Source of the DNA: Carettochelys insculpta | Taxonomy: Eukaryota > Chordata > Testudines > Carettochelyidae | Assembly: GCF_033958435.1 (NCBI RefSeq) | Contig: NC_134158.1 | Location: 10,904,277 to 10,968,276, forward strand | Direction: 5' to 3' | DNA length: 64,000 bases | Shown: piece by piece, positions 24,057 to 34,800 of the stretch | Layout of the letters: every line of letters begins with the position of its first letter | Numbering within the stretch: the first letter of the stretch is position 1 | The notes under the pieces: generated by a model | The model's input: the letters and a program-made list of their open reading frames with translations, nothing else | Told to the model about the DNA's origin: nothing | The model's database searches: none | Position numbers and translations under genes: made by a program

Positions 24057-24254
24057 GAGGGCGATACCACCGCATTTCTGGGCACGGCTCAGGGGGTGAA
24101 ACCAGGGTGACTTGCCAAGAGCCAGGGCTACGTGCGGCCCCAGCCTGGTGTCTCTCCTGGTGCGCCAGGAGACCCGTCACGTGGAGCCCGGCCTGGCCCG
24201 GCCAGCAGTCCCGCCAGCCATTCCCGCGCACTCTGGCTCCCGCATGCCAGGCCT

Positions 24255-24950
24255 GTCCCCGCCGCACGGGCAGGGGTGAAAACCCATCGCACCAAATCCG
24301 CACCGGTTCTTCCCGCCCCGGGGCGGCTCTTAGCACAGACCGAGCACGCTGCTGGCCTCGACCAGCCGAAACCTCCTGTCCCCGCTGCACGGGCAGGGGT
24401 GAAAACCCATCGCACCAAATCCGCACCGGTTCTTCCCGCCCCGGGGCGGCTCTTAGCACAGACCGAGCACGCTGCCGGCCTCGACCAGCCGAAACCTCCT
24501 GTCCCCACCGCACGGGCAGGGGTGAAAACCCATCGCACCAAATCTGCACCGGTTCTTCCCGCCCCGGGGCGGCTCTTAGCACAGACCGAGCACGCTGCTG
24601 GCCTCGACCAGCCGAAACCTCCTGTCCCCGCCGCACGGGCAGGGGTGAAAACCCATCGCACCAAATCCGCACCGGTTCTTCCCGCCCCGGGGCGGCTCTT
24701 AGCACAGACCGAGCACGCTGCTGGCCTCGACCAGCCGAAACCTCCTGTCCCCGCCGCACGGGCAGGGGTGAAAACCCATCGCACCAAATCCGCACCGGTT
24801 CTTCCCGCCCCCGGGCGGCTCTTAGCACAGACCGAGCACGCTGCTGGCCTCGACCAGCCGAAACCTCCTGTCCCCACCGCACGGGCAGGGGTGAAAACCC
24901 ATCGCACCAAATCCGCACCGGTTCTTCCCGCCCCGGGGCGGCGGTACCTC
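24255..24950. repeat. 122-bp tandem array upstream of CD1-B
   Basis: Six near-identical copies of a 122-bp unit with 'gcacgggcaggggtgaaaac', 'catcgcaccaaatccgcacc' and 'agcacagaccgagcacgctg', followed by a partial seventh ending near 25020. It starts about 200 bp upstream of the CD1-B CCAAT block. Copies differ by only a few substitutions, so the array is young or homogenised. No reading frame is supported. Confidence 0.95.
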
Positions 24951-25024
24951 AGCCCCAACCCCCCGGGCAGCTCTTAGCACAGGCCGAGCACGCCGGCCTC
25001 GACCAGCCGAAACCTCCTGTGTGA

Positions 25025-26085
25025 GGCCGGGTCCTCGGCCTCCAGCCAGCTCGCAGCAGCGCCGGGGACGGAGCTGGAGGGACCCGAAAGGGAGCCTGTC
25101 TCGGGAGCAGGGCACCGGCCGCGGCCTCGTCAGGCTGCTGGGCTGACCATACCCAGCACCGTCTCTCGGATGTGGCTCAGCACCTGCCCAGGCCTTGTCT
25201 GGCTCCTCCGGCCTGGCCTGGCGCCCCCAGCGGGCTGCCCACCCACCCCCCGAGCTCCCAGAGGCAACATCTCAAACCCGCGCCGAGGCGATGCTCAGCC
25301 CTTGCAACGCAGACTGGGGACTGGGGAGCCGGCGCGATTCCCCGCTCTGGGCTCTGGCCGCACGGTCCCCCTACCGTCCCAGCTGGGCTCTGGCAGCCTT
25401 CAGGGGACCCCGCACTAGGCCGGGGCCCTATGGCCTCTGCTGTTGCTGTGGGACTTCCCTGGCCCCCCCAGGCCAGCAGCTGGCCACCCCCAGGCAGCTT
25501 GTGCTGCAGGAACACCAGGGACAACAGCCCCCATGCACAGGCTGAGGGGGAGCTGAGCAGAGATTAAACGACATGCCCCAGGGCGGGCAGCTGGTCAGTG
25601 GCAGAGGCGGGGACAGGCCCCTGCAGCGCCCTTCTGCCCACCGCCAGCTGCGGGTCCCCCCGCAGGCCCTGCTGTGGCATCTGGCGAGGGGCTGCGGGTG
25701 CCCAGGGGCCTGGTTTCCTGTCTCCGGAAGGAAGTGGGGTGTGGGGACAGCTGGGTGACATGTGGCATCAGGGGCTGGGCCCTGCACCCGGGGGCTATTC
25801 GGGGCTTTCCTGCCACTTGGTCTCCCGGCCCCAGAGCCCTCTGGCGGGGGCGGAGTCACACCAGAATTGCTCGTTAGGGGTTTCTTGGTGACACCGCGTC
25901 ACCGCTTGCTCCTGTGACCCCGGCAGCCTGGGGGTGGCTGTGCTTGGCACCCCCCCACTGCCCCCAGCCCCCTGCGTAAGGGCCCGCGGTGAAGTCAGAG
26001 GGTCTCTGTGTTTTACGGAGCCACGTTTCTTCACGTCGGTGTTACTCTCCCACCCCGCCAGAGTCAGTGTTTCTCAATGACAGGA
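25025..26085. other. Unassigned sequence
   Basis: GC-rich, non-repetitive. I recognise no exon, RNA gene or mobile element. Confidence 0.4.
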
Positions 26086-26089
26086 AAAA

Positions 26090-27075
26090 AGCACACACGC
26101 TTGTGCACGTCCCCTCCTGTGCACACCCACACTCGTGCACGCTCACCCCCCACGCACATGTAGGCATGCCCCCCACTTGTGCACATATCCTTGTGCACAC
26201 AGACTTGTGCATGCTCACCCCCGCTCATGCACAGGTAGGCATGCCCATGCACACACACTTGTGCACGTACCCTTGTCCACACACACTCGTGCACACACAG
26301 ACTTGTGCACGCTCACTCCCGCTCATGCACAGGTAGGCATGCCCACGCACACACACTCGTGCACATACCCTTGTGCACACACTCATGCACACACAGACTT
26401 GTGCATGCTCACCCCCGCTCATGCACAGGTAGGCATGCCCATGCACACACACTTGTGCACACACAGACTTGTGCATGCTCTTCCCCGCTCATGCACAGGT
26501 AGGCATGCCCACACACACACACTTGTGCACACAGACTTGTGCACACTCACCCCTGCTCATGCACAGGTAGGCATGCCCACACACACACACTCGTGCACGT
26601 ACCCTTGTGCACACACAGATTTGTGCATGCTCACTCTTGCTCATGCACAGGTAGGCATGCCCACACACACACACTTGTGCACACACAGACTTGTGCACAC
26701 TCACCCCTGCTCATGCACAGGTAGGCATGCCCACACACACACACTTGTGCACGTACCCTTGTGCACACAAAGACTTGTGCATGCTCACTCTCGCTCATGC
26801 ACAGGTAGGCATGCTCATGCACACACGTGTGCATGTACCCTTGTGCACACACACATGCACACACAGACTTGTGCACGCTCACTCTCGCTCACGCACAGGT
26901 AGGCTTGCCCACGCGCGCACACTCGTGCACACACACTCGTGCACACACAGACTTGTGCATGCTCACCGCTGCTCATGCACAGGTAGGCATGCCCACGCAC
27001 ACACACGTGTGCATATACCCTCGTGTACACAGACGTGCACGCACAGCCCCGCCCACGCGCAGGCCCGTGCACACA
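26090..27075. repeat. CA-rich composite minisatellite
   Basis: About ten copies of a 75-110-bp unit with 'cttgtgcacacacagacttg', 'gctcatgcacaggtaggcat' and 'gcccacacacacac'. The unit contains CAG|GTAGGC, a donor-like string, on the plus strand, but no exon is known here. Confidence 0.92.
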
Positions 27076-27079
27076 CGCA

Positions 27080-27775
27080 GCCCTGCCGCGCTGTTTCCCT
27101 CGGGAGAGCCGGGCTCAGGGACTGCGCAGCCGGGGTCTCCGCGGGGGTCACTGACGGGGCCGGGGCGGGGGAACCGGCCCTAGCGCGTCTCACCCCAGGC
27201 CCGGCTGCGAGGCCCGGGACGCGGGGCCGAAACTCCGCCCGGCAGGGGCGGGCCCGGGGGCGGGATCGGGGCCTGGGTTTGCCCTTCCTGGGTCAGCGCC
27301 GCCCGCAGCCGCGCCCGTGGGGCCGGCGGGGGAGCCGCCGAGCCAGGGCCGCAGGTGCGGGGGGGGCGGGACGAGCCGAGCCGGGCCGGGCCGGGCGCCG
27401 CGAGGCAGCGTCAGGCGGGGGGGGGGTGACTAAGGTCTGGGGGTTCCCCCTTCCCAGAGCCCCCTGCCCCTCCGCCCTGGTACCCCCGGGGGTGTCCTGC
27501 CCCCCGGCTCAGCCTCCCTGCCCCCCAGGCCAGCCGCCCTGCTTCGCTCCTTCCACCCCCCACTTTCAGCCCCACTGCTCCCCAGGGCCGCGTTAAAGCC
27601 TCTGCTGCGGTACCCCCCTGACCCCACCTGTCCCTTCCCCCTGCAAGTTCCTCACCCCGTCCCGCCGCTCTCCGGGATGGAGCCAGGGGCGGAGCCATGT
27701 GGGTCAGACCTCCGGGGCCAGGGGAAGGCCCCACCGGACACCTGCCCAGGTGAGGGTCGAGGACACTGAGTTGTA
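27080..27775. other. CpG-rich island, gene unknown
   Basis: CpG-dense sequence, particularly 27120-27420 (cgggcgccgcgaggcagcg and similar), looking like a CpG island or promoter. No exon was recognised on either strand next to it. Confidence 0.4.
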
Positions 27776-27779
27776 GGAA

Positions 27780-29140
27780 CACAGCCCTGCCCCACAGCGC
27801 CCCCTGGCTGTGTCCGGCGCTGTACAAACACACAGCCCTGCCCCACAGCGCCCCCTGGCTGTGTCTGGCGCTGTACGAACACACAGGCCTGCCCCAGGGC
27901 GCTTTCTGGCTGTGTCCGGCGCTGTACGAACACACAGCCCTGCCCCACAGCGCCCCCTGGCTGTGTCCGCCGCTGTACGAACACACAGCCCTGCCCCACG
28001 GTGCCTCCTGGCTGTGTCCGGCGCTGTACGAACACACAGCCCTGCCCCACGGCGCCTCCTGGCTGTGTCTGGCGCTGTATGAACACACAGCCCTGCCCCA
28101 CAGCGCCCCCTGGCTGTGTCTGGTGCTGTACGAACACACAGCCCTGCCCCACATGCCCCCTGGCTGTGTCTGGTGCTGTACGAACACACAGCCCTGCCCC
28201 ACAGCGCCCCCTGGCTGTGTCCAGCGCTGTACAAACACACAGGCCTGCCCCACATGCCCCCTGGCTGTGTCCGGCGCTGTACAAACACACAGCCCTGCTC
28301 CACATGCCCCCTGGCTGTGTCCAGCGCTGTACAAACACACAGCCCTGCCCCACATGCCCCCTGGCTGTGTCTGGTGCTGTACGAACACACAGCCCTGCCC
28401 CACAGCGCCCCCTGGCTGTGTCCGGCGCTGTATGAACACACAGCCCTGCCCCACAGCGCCCCCTGGCTGTGTCCGGCGCTGTATGAACACACAGCCCTGC
28501 CCCACAGCGCCCCCTGGCTGTGTCTGGTGCTGTACGAACACACAGCCCTGCCCCACATGCCCCCTGGCTGTGTCTGGTCCTGTACGAACACACAGCCCTG
28601 CCCCACAGCGCCCCCTGGCTGTGTCCAGCGCTGTACAAACACACAGGCCTGCCCCACATGCCCCCTGGCTGTGTCCGGCGCTGTACAAACACACAGCCCT
28701 GCTCCACATGCCCCCTGGCTGTGTCCAGCGCTGTACAAACACACAGCCCTGCCCCACATGCCCCCTGGCTGTGTCCAGCGCTGTAGGAACACACAGCCCT
28801 GCCCCACATGCCCCCTGGCTGTGTCCGGCGCTGTACGAACACACAGCCCTGCCCCACAGCGCCCCCGGCTGTGTCTGGCGCTGTACGAACACACAGCTCT
28901 GCCCCACATGCACCCTGGCTGTGTCCGGCGCTGTACGAACACACAGCCCTGCCCCACATGCCCCCTGGCTGTGTCTGGCGCTGTACGAACACACAGCCCT
29001 GCCCCACATGCCCCCTGGCTGTGTCTGGCTCTGTACGAACACACAGCCCTGCCCCACGGCGCCCCCTGGCTGTGTCCAGCGCTGTACGAACACACAGCCC
29101 TGCCCCACATGCCCCCTGGCTGTGTCCGGCGCTGACTAGG
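27780..29140. repeat. 51-bp minisatellite
   Basis: About 27 copies of a unit containing 'cacagccctgccccacagcg' and 'ccccctggctgtgtccggcg', with a 49-bp variant (cacatgccccc). The two variants occur in mixed order. Long open frames on both strands (468-576 aa on the minus strand) are artefacts of the array. Confidence 0.95.
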
Positions 29141-30459
29141 CCGGATGGACTCGGTGGGTGGGAGAAATGGGCCCAGGGAGGGGACGCGGCTGGCACAGGG
29201 TCACCCTGCAGCGAAGTGTTAATTTCCCAACATCTGTGGAAAGCTGCGCAGTGGGGGCCATGGGGCGGGGAAGGGCAGTAACACCCAATGGTGCCAGTGC
29301 CCGGCGCAGGGCCAGCAATGCCAGACGACGGGGGTGAGCTCTGGCTGGGGGTGCTCACAGAAGCAGCAGAACGTGGTACCACGGTTGCAGCCCATGGGGC
29401 GCAGGGCCGCAGCCTGACCCGTGGGGCGAAGGCTCCTCCCTCCCGTGGGTCGTTCCCAGCCCCGGCAGAGGCTGTGGGGCCAGACGGGACCCATCAGAGC
29501 ACAGGCTGTCCGTGTGAATTCCCGGCGCCATCTGGCAGGAAACCCGCCGGCGGCGGCACCAGCCGTGCGGGTGGGAAATCGGCCCGGCCGTTGGCGCGGC
29601 CGCCGCTGTGGCACAAGCGTAGGCCGCTTCCCACGCTGACTCCCGGGGGGCTCGGCTGCGGGGGGAGGCCTGGGGCTGGGGCTCGGGCTGGGGGTTCGCG
29701 CCTGGCTCCAGGTCCCGCAAGCGTCGGGCTGTCCGGGGAGGGAAGAGCCCACCCCCGTGTGTGACTCGAAGGGCTCAGACCTTCGTGGGGTCCCGCTTGG
29801 GGCTCAGGGCACTGGGTGGTGTCGCCTGTGCCCCCAGGAGCACAAGCCCTCTGCGGGCCGGCGCCGGTCACGCGCTAATTCTCACGTCTGTCGCACGCGC
29901 TTGTGCAAGGCTGGCGCCGCCCCCCGTGCACACACCGAGGCCGGGGCACCGTACCCGACTAACACGGTTACCTCGGCCGCGGCCTTGCTGGGCTGGGCCC
30001 CCGCGCCAGAGAAGTGCCCGGCTGTGCGGTGCCCCGGGGCACCGTGGGGTTTGCTGAACCGGCCTCGCCGGTTCCCCAGTGAAACGTGCCCCGGCAGCGG
30101 GGGTGGGTGGGGGGCCCTGCCGCTGCAGTGCCTCAGTTTCCCCTCCCGCGCTTGCTGGCCTGCCTGGCTCCTTGGGGCCGGCGCCGACGTAACGGACACG
30201 AGGGGAGACGGTCGGGAACAGCCGCGTTCCCGGCGGCGAGGACCTGCCGAGAGGCCGGGTTTGTACCCCGAGAATAAAGGCTTGTCTGTCGCGGCGGCTC
30301 GTGGTTATTCAAACACCTCGTCCCCTGGGCCTAATCCTGCAGCTGGTCGCCCCCAGAGCTCCGAGGTCTTTGGGCGCTGTCTGGAGAAGGGAGCGAGCAG
30401 GGAGGTTTGCAGCTGTCGGAACTGTTCGGACGGACACACCCAGGCAGTGCGCAGAGAGC
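29141..30459. other. Unassigned intergenic sequence with an AATAAA
   Basis: GC-rich sequence without a recognised gene. AATAAA at 30273-30278 on the plus strand followed by a GT-rich stretch could be a polyadenylation signal of an unrecognised gene or an old LTR. Confidence 0.35.
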
Positions 30460-31184
30460 GGCCAAAGGCAAACAGCGTGTTAGGAAGTATCAACGAAGGG
30501 CTGGAAAGTGAGACAAGGGGCATCTTCCTGCCCCCGGAGCAATCTGTGGGACGCCCCATCTCGAGCTCTGTGCACGAGGGGGTTTCCTCGCCCCAGAGCA
30601 CGTCCTGGCGCTGGAGAAGGTTCAGACCAGGGCCGAGCGGGGGCTTGGAACGGGTCCCCTGGGAGGAGAGGCTGAGAAGAGTGGGACTTTTCAGCTGAGA
30701 AAAGAGGAGGCCGAGGGGGGACGTGATAGAGGGGTAGAAAATGACGACAGGTGTGGAGAGGGTGAATCAGCAGACGTGATTTACTTGTGCCCAGAACACG
30801 AGGACTAGAGGGCACCCAATGAAATTAACGGGCAGTAGGATTAAAGCTAATCAAAGGGAGTTTTTCTTCCTGCAGCGCGCAGTTAACCTGCGGAACTCCT
30901 GGCCGCAGGCGGCTGTGAAGGGCGGCACTCGAGCAGAACGGGAGAAAGCGCGGGGTACATTCCTGGAGGTGAGGAACAGCCATCGGTGGCTGTGAGCCGG
31001 GGGTAGGACGGGTGTCCCTGGGCTCTGTTTGTCAGAGGCTGGAGGTGGACGGCAGGAGACAAATGGCTTGATCGTCGTCTTTGGTCCCGTCCCCCCCGGG
31101 ACACCTGGCATTGGCCACTGTCGGCGGACGGGACGCTGGGCTGGATGGGCCTTTGGTCTGGCCCAGTGCAGCCGTTCTTATGTT
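30460..31184 (+). mobile_element. CR1 LINE 3' fragment
   Basis: Plus-strand CR1 3' end of about 720 bp. Landmarks in order are 'ggcaaacagcgtgttaggaa', 'tgggacttttcagctgagaa', 'atgaaattaacgggcagtag', 'acctggcattggccactgtc' and the tail 'gccgttcttatgtt'. These are characteristic of turtle/sauropsid CR1 reverse-transcriptase 3' ends. Stops and indels make it non-functional. Confidence 0.85.
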
Positions 31185-31821
31185 GTGCTCCTCACGTGGG
31201 GGAAACTGAGGCACCGGGCGGGGCTAGCCCAGCTCCCTGGTGCAGGCGCCTCTCCCCGAGCTCTGGCAAGGCTGTTTATGTGGCTCCCCCGCTCTGCCCC
31301 CCAGCTTGCACGAGCCGGCCCCGCTAGGCTGCCTGCAGACATGGGGATGGGGCTGGGGTGTCCCAGTGGGAGGGACGACCCCGCCCTCGGCTGGTCCCTA
31401 CGGGGGAGCCCCTGAAATACTTGCGGGTCTCTAGGGCTCAGGAGCTGCTGTGAGGGGTCTTCCCTCCACGGGTGTGCAGGGAGCTTGGGGGTGAGGACTG
31501 GGGCCCAGCAGGGAAGGTGCCCAGGGCCCCCTCCCTTTGGTGGGTCGGGGGCCAGGGAGCCGGAACCAGCTCTGCCCATTGGCCCCCACACTCCTGCAGC
31601 TGGGGAAAGAACCCAGGAGTCCTGGCTGCAGCCCCTCCCCCTCCCAGCCAGGTGTTTGCCCCCGGGGGGGGGTGCCAACCTCTGCTCTGCGTTCACTTTC
31701 CCGCTGGCGGGCGGCGCCAGTGCCGGGTGTGGGGCAGCCGCTCCCCGTGGGTGTCTCCGCCTGCGCCACCGGGAGCAAAGTCCCAGGGCAGCGCCCAGAG
31801 AGCAGGGCCCCGAGGGGCCTG
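31185..31821 (+). promoter_or_regulatory. Class I 5' flanking region with ISRE-like motif
   Basis: The ~640 bp upstream of the class I start. TTCACTTTCCC at 31692-31702 resembles the interferon-stimulated response element of class I promoters, 120 bp upstream of the ATG. An ATTGG (inverted CCAAT) lies at 31578-31582. 'acccaggagtcctggctgca' near 31612 belongs to the interspersed 66-bp family also found in PSMB9 and TAP1 introns. No enhancer A site was recognised. Confidence 0.45.
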
Positions 31822-34800
31822 ATGCGGCTGACGAAGGGGGCGACCACGGGGCTCCGCATGGCTGTGCCCGTCCCCCTCCCCCTGCTCCTGCTGGGGGTCT
31901 TCGCCGGCTGCTGCGGTGAGTATCGGGGGAGGGGCAGGATCGGGCCCCTTCGGGGCAGGGTGACCCATGGTGGGGCTGGGCTGGCTGAGGGGCTTTGAAG
32001 CTGGAATCCAGACCCACCCCCCCCACTGGGCCCGATTCTGCCCTCAGCTGCCTGGTGAGGATCAGGCTGGGACGAGGGGACGTCGAGCTAGAGGGAGCCC
32101 AGAATCGGGCCCTGGCTGGACTGGCACCCCCTGTCCGCCACAGCCCGGTGCGTCTCCTGGGGCAGGCGGGGGGCGGGGAGCCCTGCTGGGCGTTAATGGG
32201 GGAGGAGGCGGAGGGCAGAGTCAGCCATTCAGGGTCAGCTCTGCCCCACGGCACTGGGCAGGGTCCGCCCTTGGTCTGCACCCCACAAAAGCCAGGCTGG
32301 GGCCCCGGTCACACCCAGTGCTGCACAGACCCCTGACCCCAGAGAGACTGAGCCCCATAAGCCCTGCAGTATGGGGTGGAGGGCTGGGGTGGACCCAAGG
32401 GGCGGCTGGCTGGTGGTGGGGGTGTCTCTCCCCTGCAGCGTTCATGGGGTCCTCGCCCCCCTGTGGCAGGGGCTGGGCGGAGGGGGGTGCTGGCTGATTT
32501 GGTGTCTCCCTTGGGGCTGGGGGTGGGCCTGGGGGGTGGCTGGCTGGTGGGGGGGTCTCTCCCCTGCAGTGTTGGGGGGGGTGGGCGTGGAGGGGTGGCT
32601 GATGGGGGGGGTCTCCCCCGGGGGGTGGCTGGCTAATGGGGGGGGTCACCCTGATGGGGGGGTGGTTGGCTGATGGGGGCATCTCCCCTGGACGGTGGGC
32701 ACAGGGGTGGCTGGCTGACAGGGGGTCTCCCCTGGGCACGGGGGTGGCTGGCTGACGGGTGGTTTCCCCCGGGCACAGGGGTGGCTGGCTGACGGGGGTC
32801 TCCCCGGGCATGGGGGTACAGGGGCACCTGACGGGGTCTCCCCCCCAGGCTCGCACTCGCTGCGCTACTTCTACACGGCGGTGTCGGAGCCGGGCCCGGG
32901 GCTGCCCCGGTTCTCTGTGGCGGGGTACCTGGACGAGCAGCTCTTCCTGCAGTACGACAGTGGGGGGCAGACGGCCCAGCCCCGCGCCCCCTGGATCCGC
33001 AAAGAGGACCCTGAGTACTGGCAGCGCCAGACCTGGATCGCCCGGGGCTGGCAGGAGGCCTTCGGCGGCAACGTGCGCATCGCCATGGAGCGCCACAACC
33101 AGAGTGCGGGTGAGCGGGGGGGGACCCCGGCCCCGGGCACAGCGGGGTCACAGCGCTAGGCTGAGCAGCCGGGGGGGGCCTGGCTGGGCGGGGGGACCCC
33201 ACCCCCATGGGAACCCCAGCCCTGGGCACAGCAGGGTCACAGGTCTCAGCTGAGCAGCTGGGGGGGGCCTGGCTGGGCAGGGGGACCCCACACCCATGGG
33301 GACCCCGGCCCCGGGACCCTGACCCCTAACCCCAGCACTGACTCCTAATCCTGGCACTGAGTTGTGACCCCAGCCCTGACCCCTAACCCCAGTGCTCAGC
33401 TGTGACCCCGGCATGGCTGTAACCCCAACCTTGACCCCTAACCCCGGCACTGAGCTGTGACCCCAGCACGGCCCTAACCCCGACCCTGCCCTGGCCCACT
33501 GAGACCCACCCCCCCGGAGTCCCATGCTACAGCGCCACAGGCAGCTGGCCTGGCGGTACCTGTGCCAGACAGGCCACGGGGGGTGGGGGTGGGGTCAGGG
33601 ACACGGCCCAGCCAGGGCGAGGGGGTGGCCGCCAAGCCAGGTCTAATGAGTGGTGCTGGAGGGCTCAGGCGCCCCTGTTCCATCGGCGCCCCAGGCCTGC
33701 ACACCCTCCGGTACAGTGCAGTGCAGTGCAGTGCAGTACAGTGCAGTACGCCTATGCCTGTGCGCGGGGGGCGGCTGCGGTGGCTGGGCTGTGGGGGGCC
33801 GTGGGGGGCCATGGGGGGGCCGTGGCTCAGGCGCCCGTTCCCCAGGCCTGCACACCTTCCAGTACGCCTACGGCTGCGCGCGGGGGGCGGCTGCGGTGGC
33901 TGGGCTGTGGGGGGCTGTGGGGGGGCCATGGGGGGCCGTGGCTCAGGCGCCCGTTCCCCAGGCCTGCACACCTTCCAGTACGCCTACGGCTGCGCGCGGG
34001 GGGCGGCTGCGGCGGCTGGGCTGTGGGGGGCCATGGGGGGCCGTGGCTCAGGCGCCCGTTCCCCAGGCCTGCACACCTTCCAGTACGCCTACGGCTGCGC
34101 GCGGGGGGCGGACGGCAGCGCCGAGGGCTTCCGGCGGTACGGCTACGACGGGCGCGACTTCCTCTCCTACGACACCCGCACCCACACCTGGGTGGCCCCC
34201 AGCCCAGCCGCCGCCCTCACCAGGGCCAAGATGGAGAGCGACTCCCACCTGCGCCGGCAGCAGAGCGACTACCTGGAGCACAAGTGTCTCCAGTGGCTGC
34301 ACAAGTACCTGGGCTACAGGCAGGACGAGCCGCCGAGGACAGGTGTGGGGTGGGGCCCCGGGGGGGGCACCTGAGTGCCGAGGGGAGGTGTGGGGCGGGG
34401 CCCTGGGGGGAGCACCTCACTGCTGAGGACAGGTGTGGGGCAGGGCCCTGGGGGGGCACCTGAGTGCTGAGGGGAGGTGTGGGGCGGGGCCCTGGGGGGA
34501 GCACCTCACTGCTGAGGACAGGTGTGGGGCGGGGCCCAGTGGGGCAGGCAGCCCACTGCCAAGGGGAGGTGCGGGGCGGGGCCCCGGGGGGATGGGACAC
34601 CCCACTGCAGGGTCACCCCCGGCCTGTGGGAGACACTCCCCTGCAGGTGTGGGGCAGGGCCCCGGGGGGGGGTCACCCCACTGGAAAGACCCCCCTGCAG
34701 AGGAGAGGTGCAGGAGTGGGGGTGGGGGGCCGGGATAGCCCCCTGCAAAGTCACCCCCTCCTGGAGAGTCACCCCCGGCCACCGACTCCATTGTCCCAGG

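Noticed and set aside
14531..25024. A 3497-residue plus-strand open frame (and similar 3079- and 2473-residue frames)
   Set aside because: They run through the 52-bp minisatellite, whose unit has no stop in any plus frame. The translated repeat simply cycles through the three frames. The real gene here is CD1-B on the minus strand.
26090..27075. Small exons in the CA-rich array because of repeated CAG|GTAGGC donor-like sites
   Set aside because: No open domain, no acceptors and no adjacent gene; the motif is part of the repeat.
27411..29382. Long minus-strand open frames with a WGRAVCSYSAGHSQG-like repeat
   Set aside because: By-product of the 51-bp array; no initiation context, splice structure or domain.
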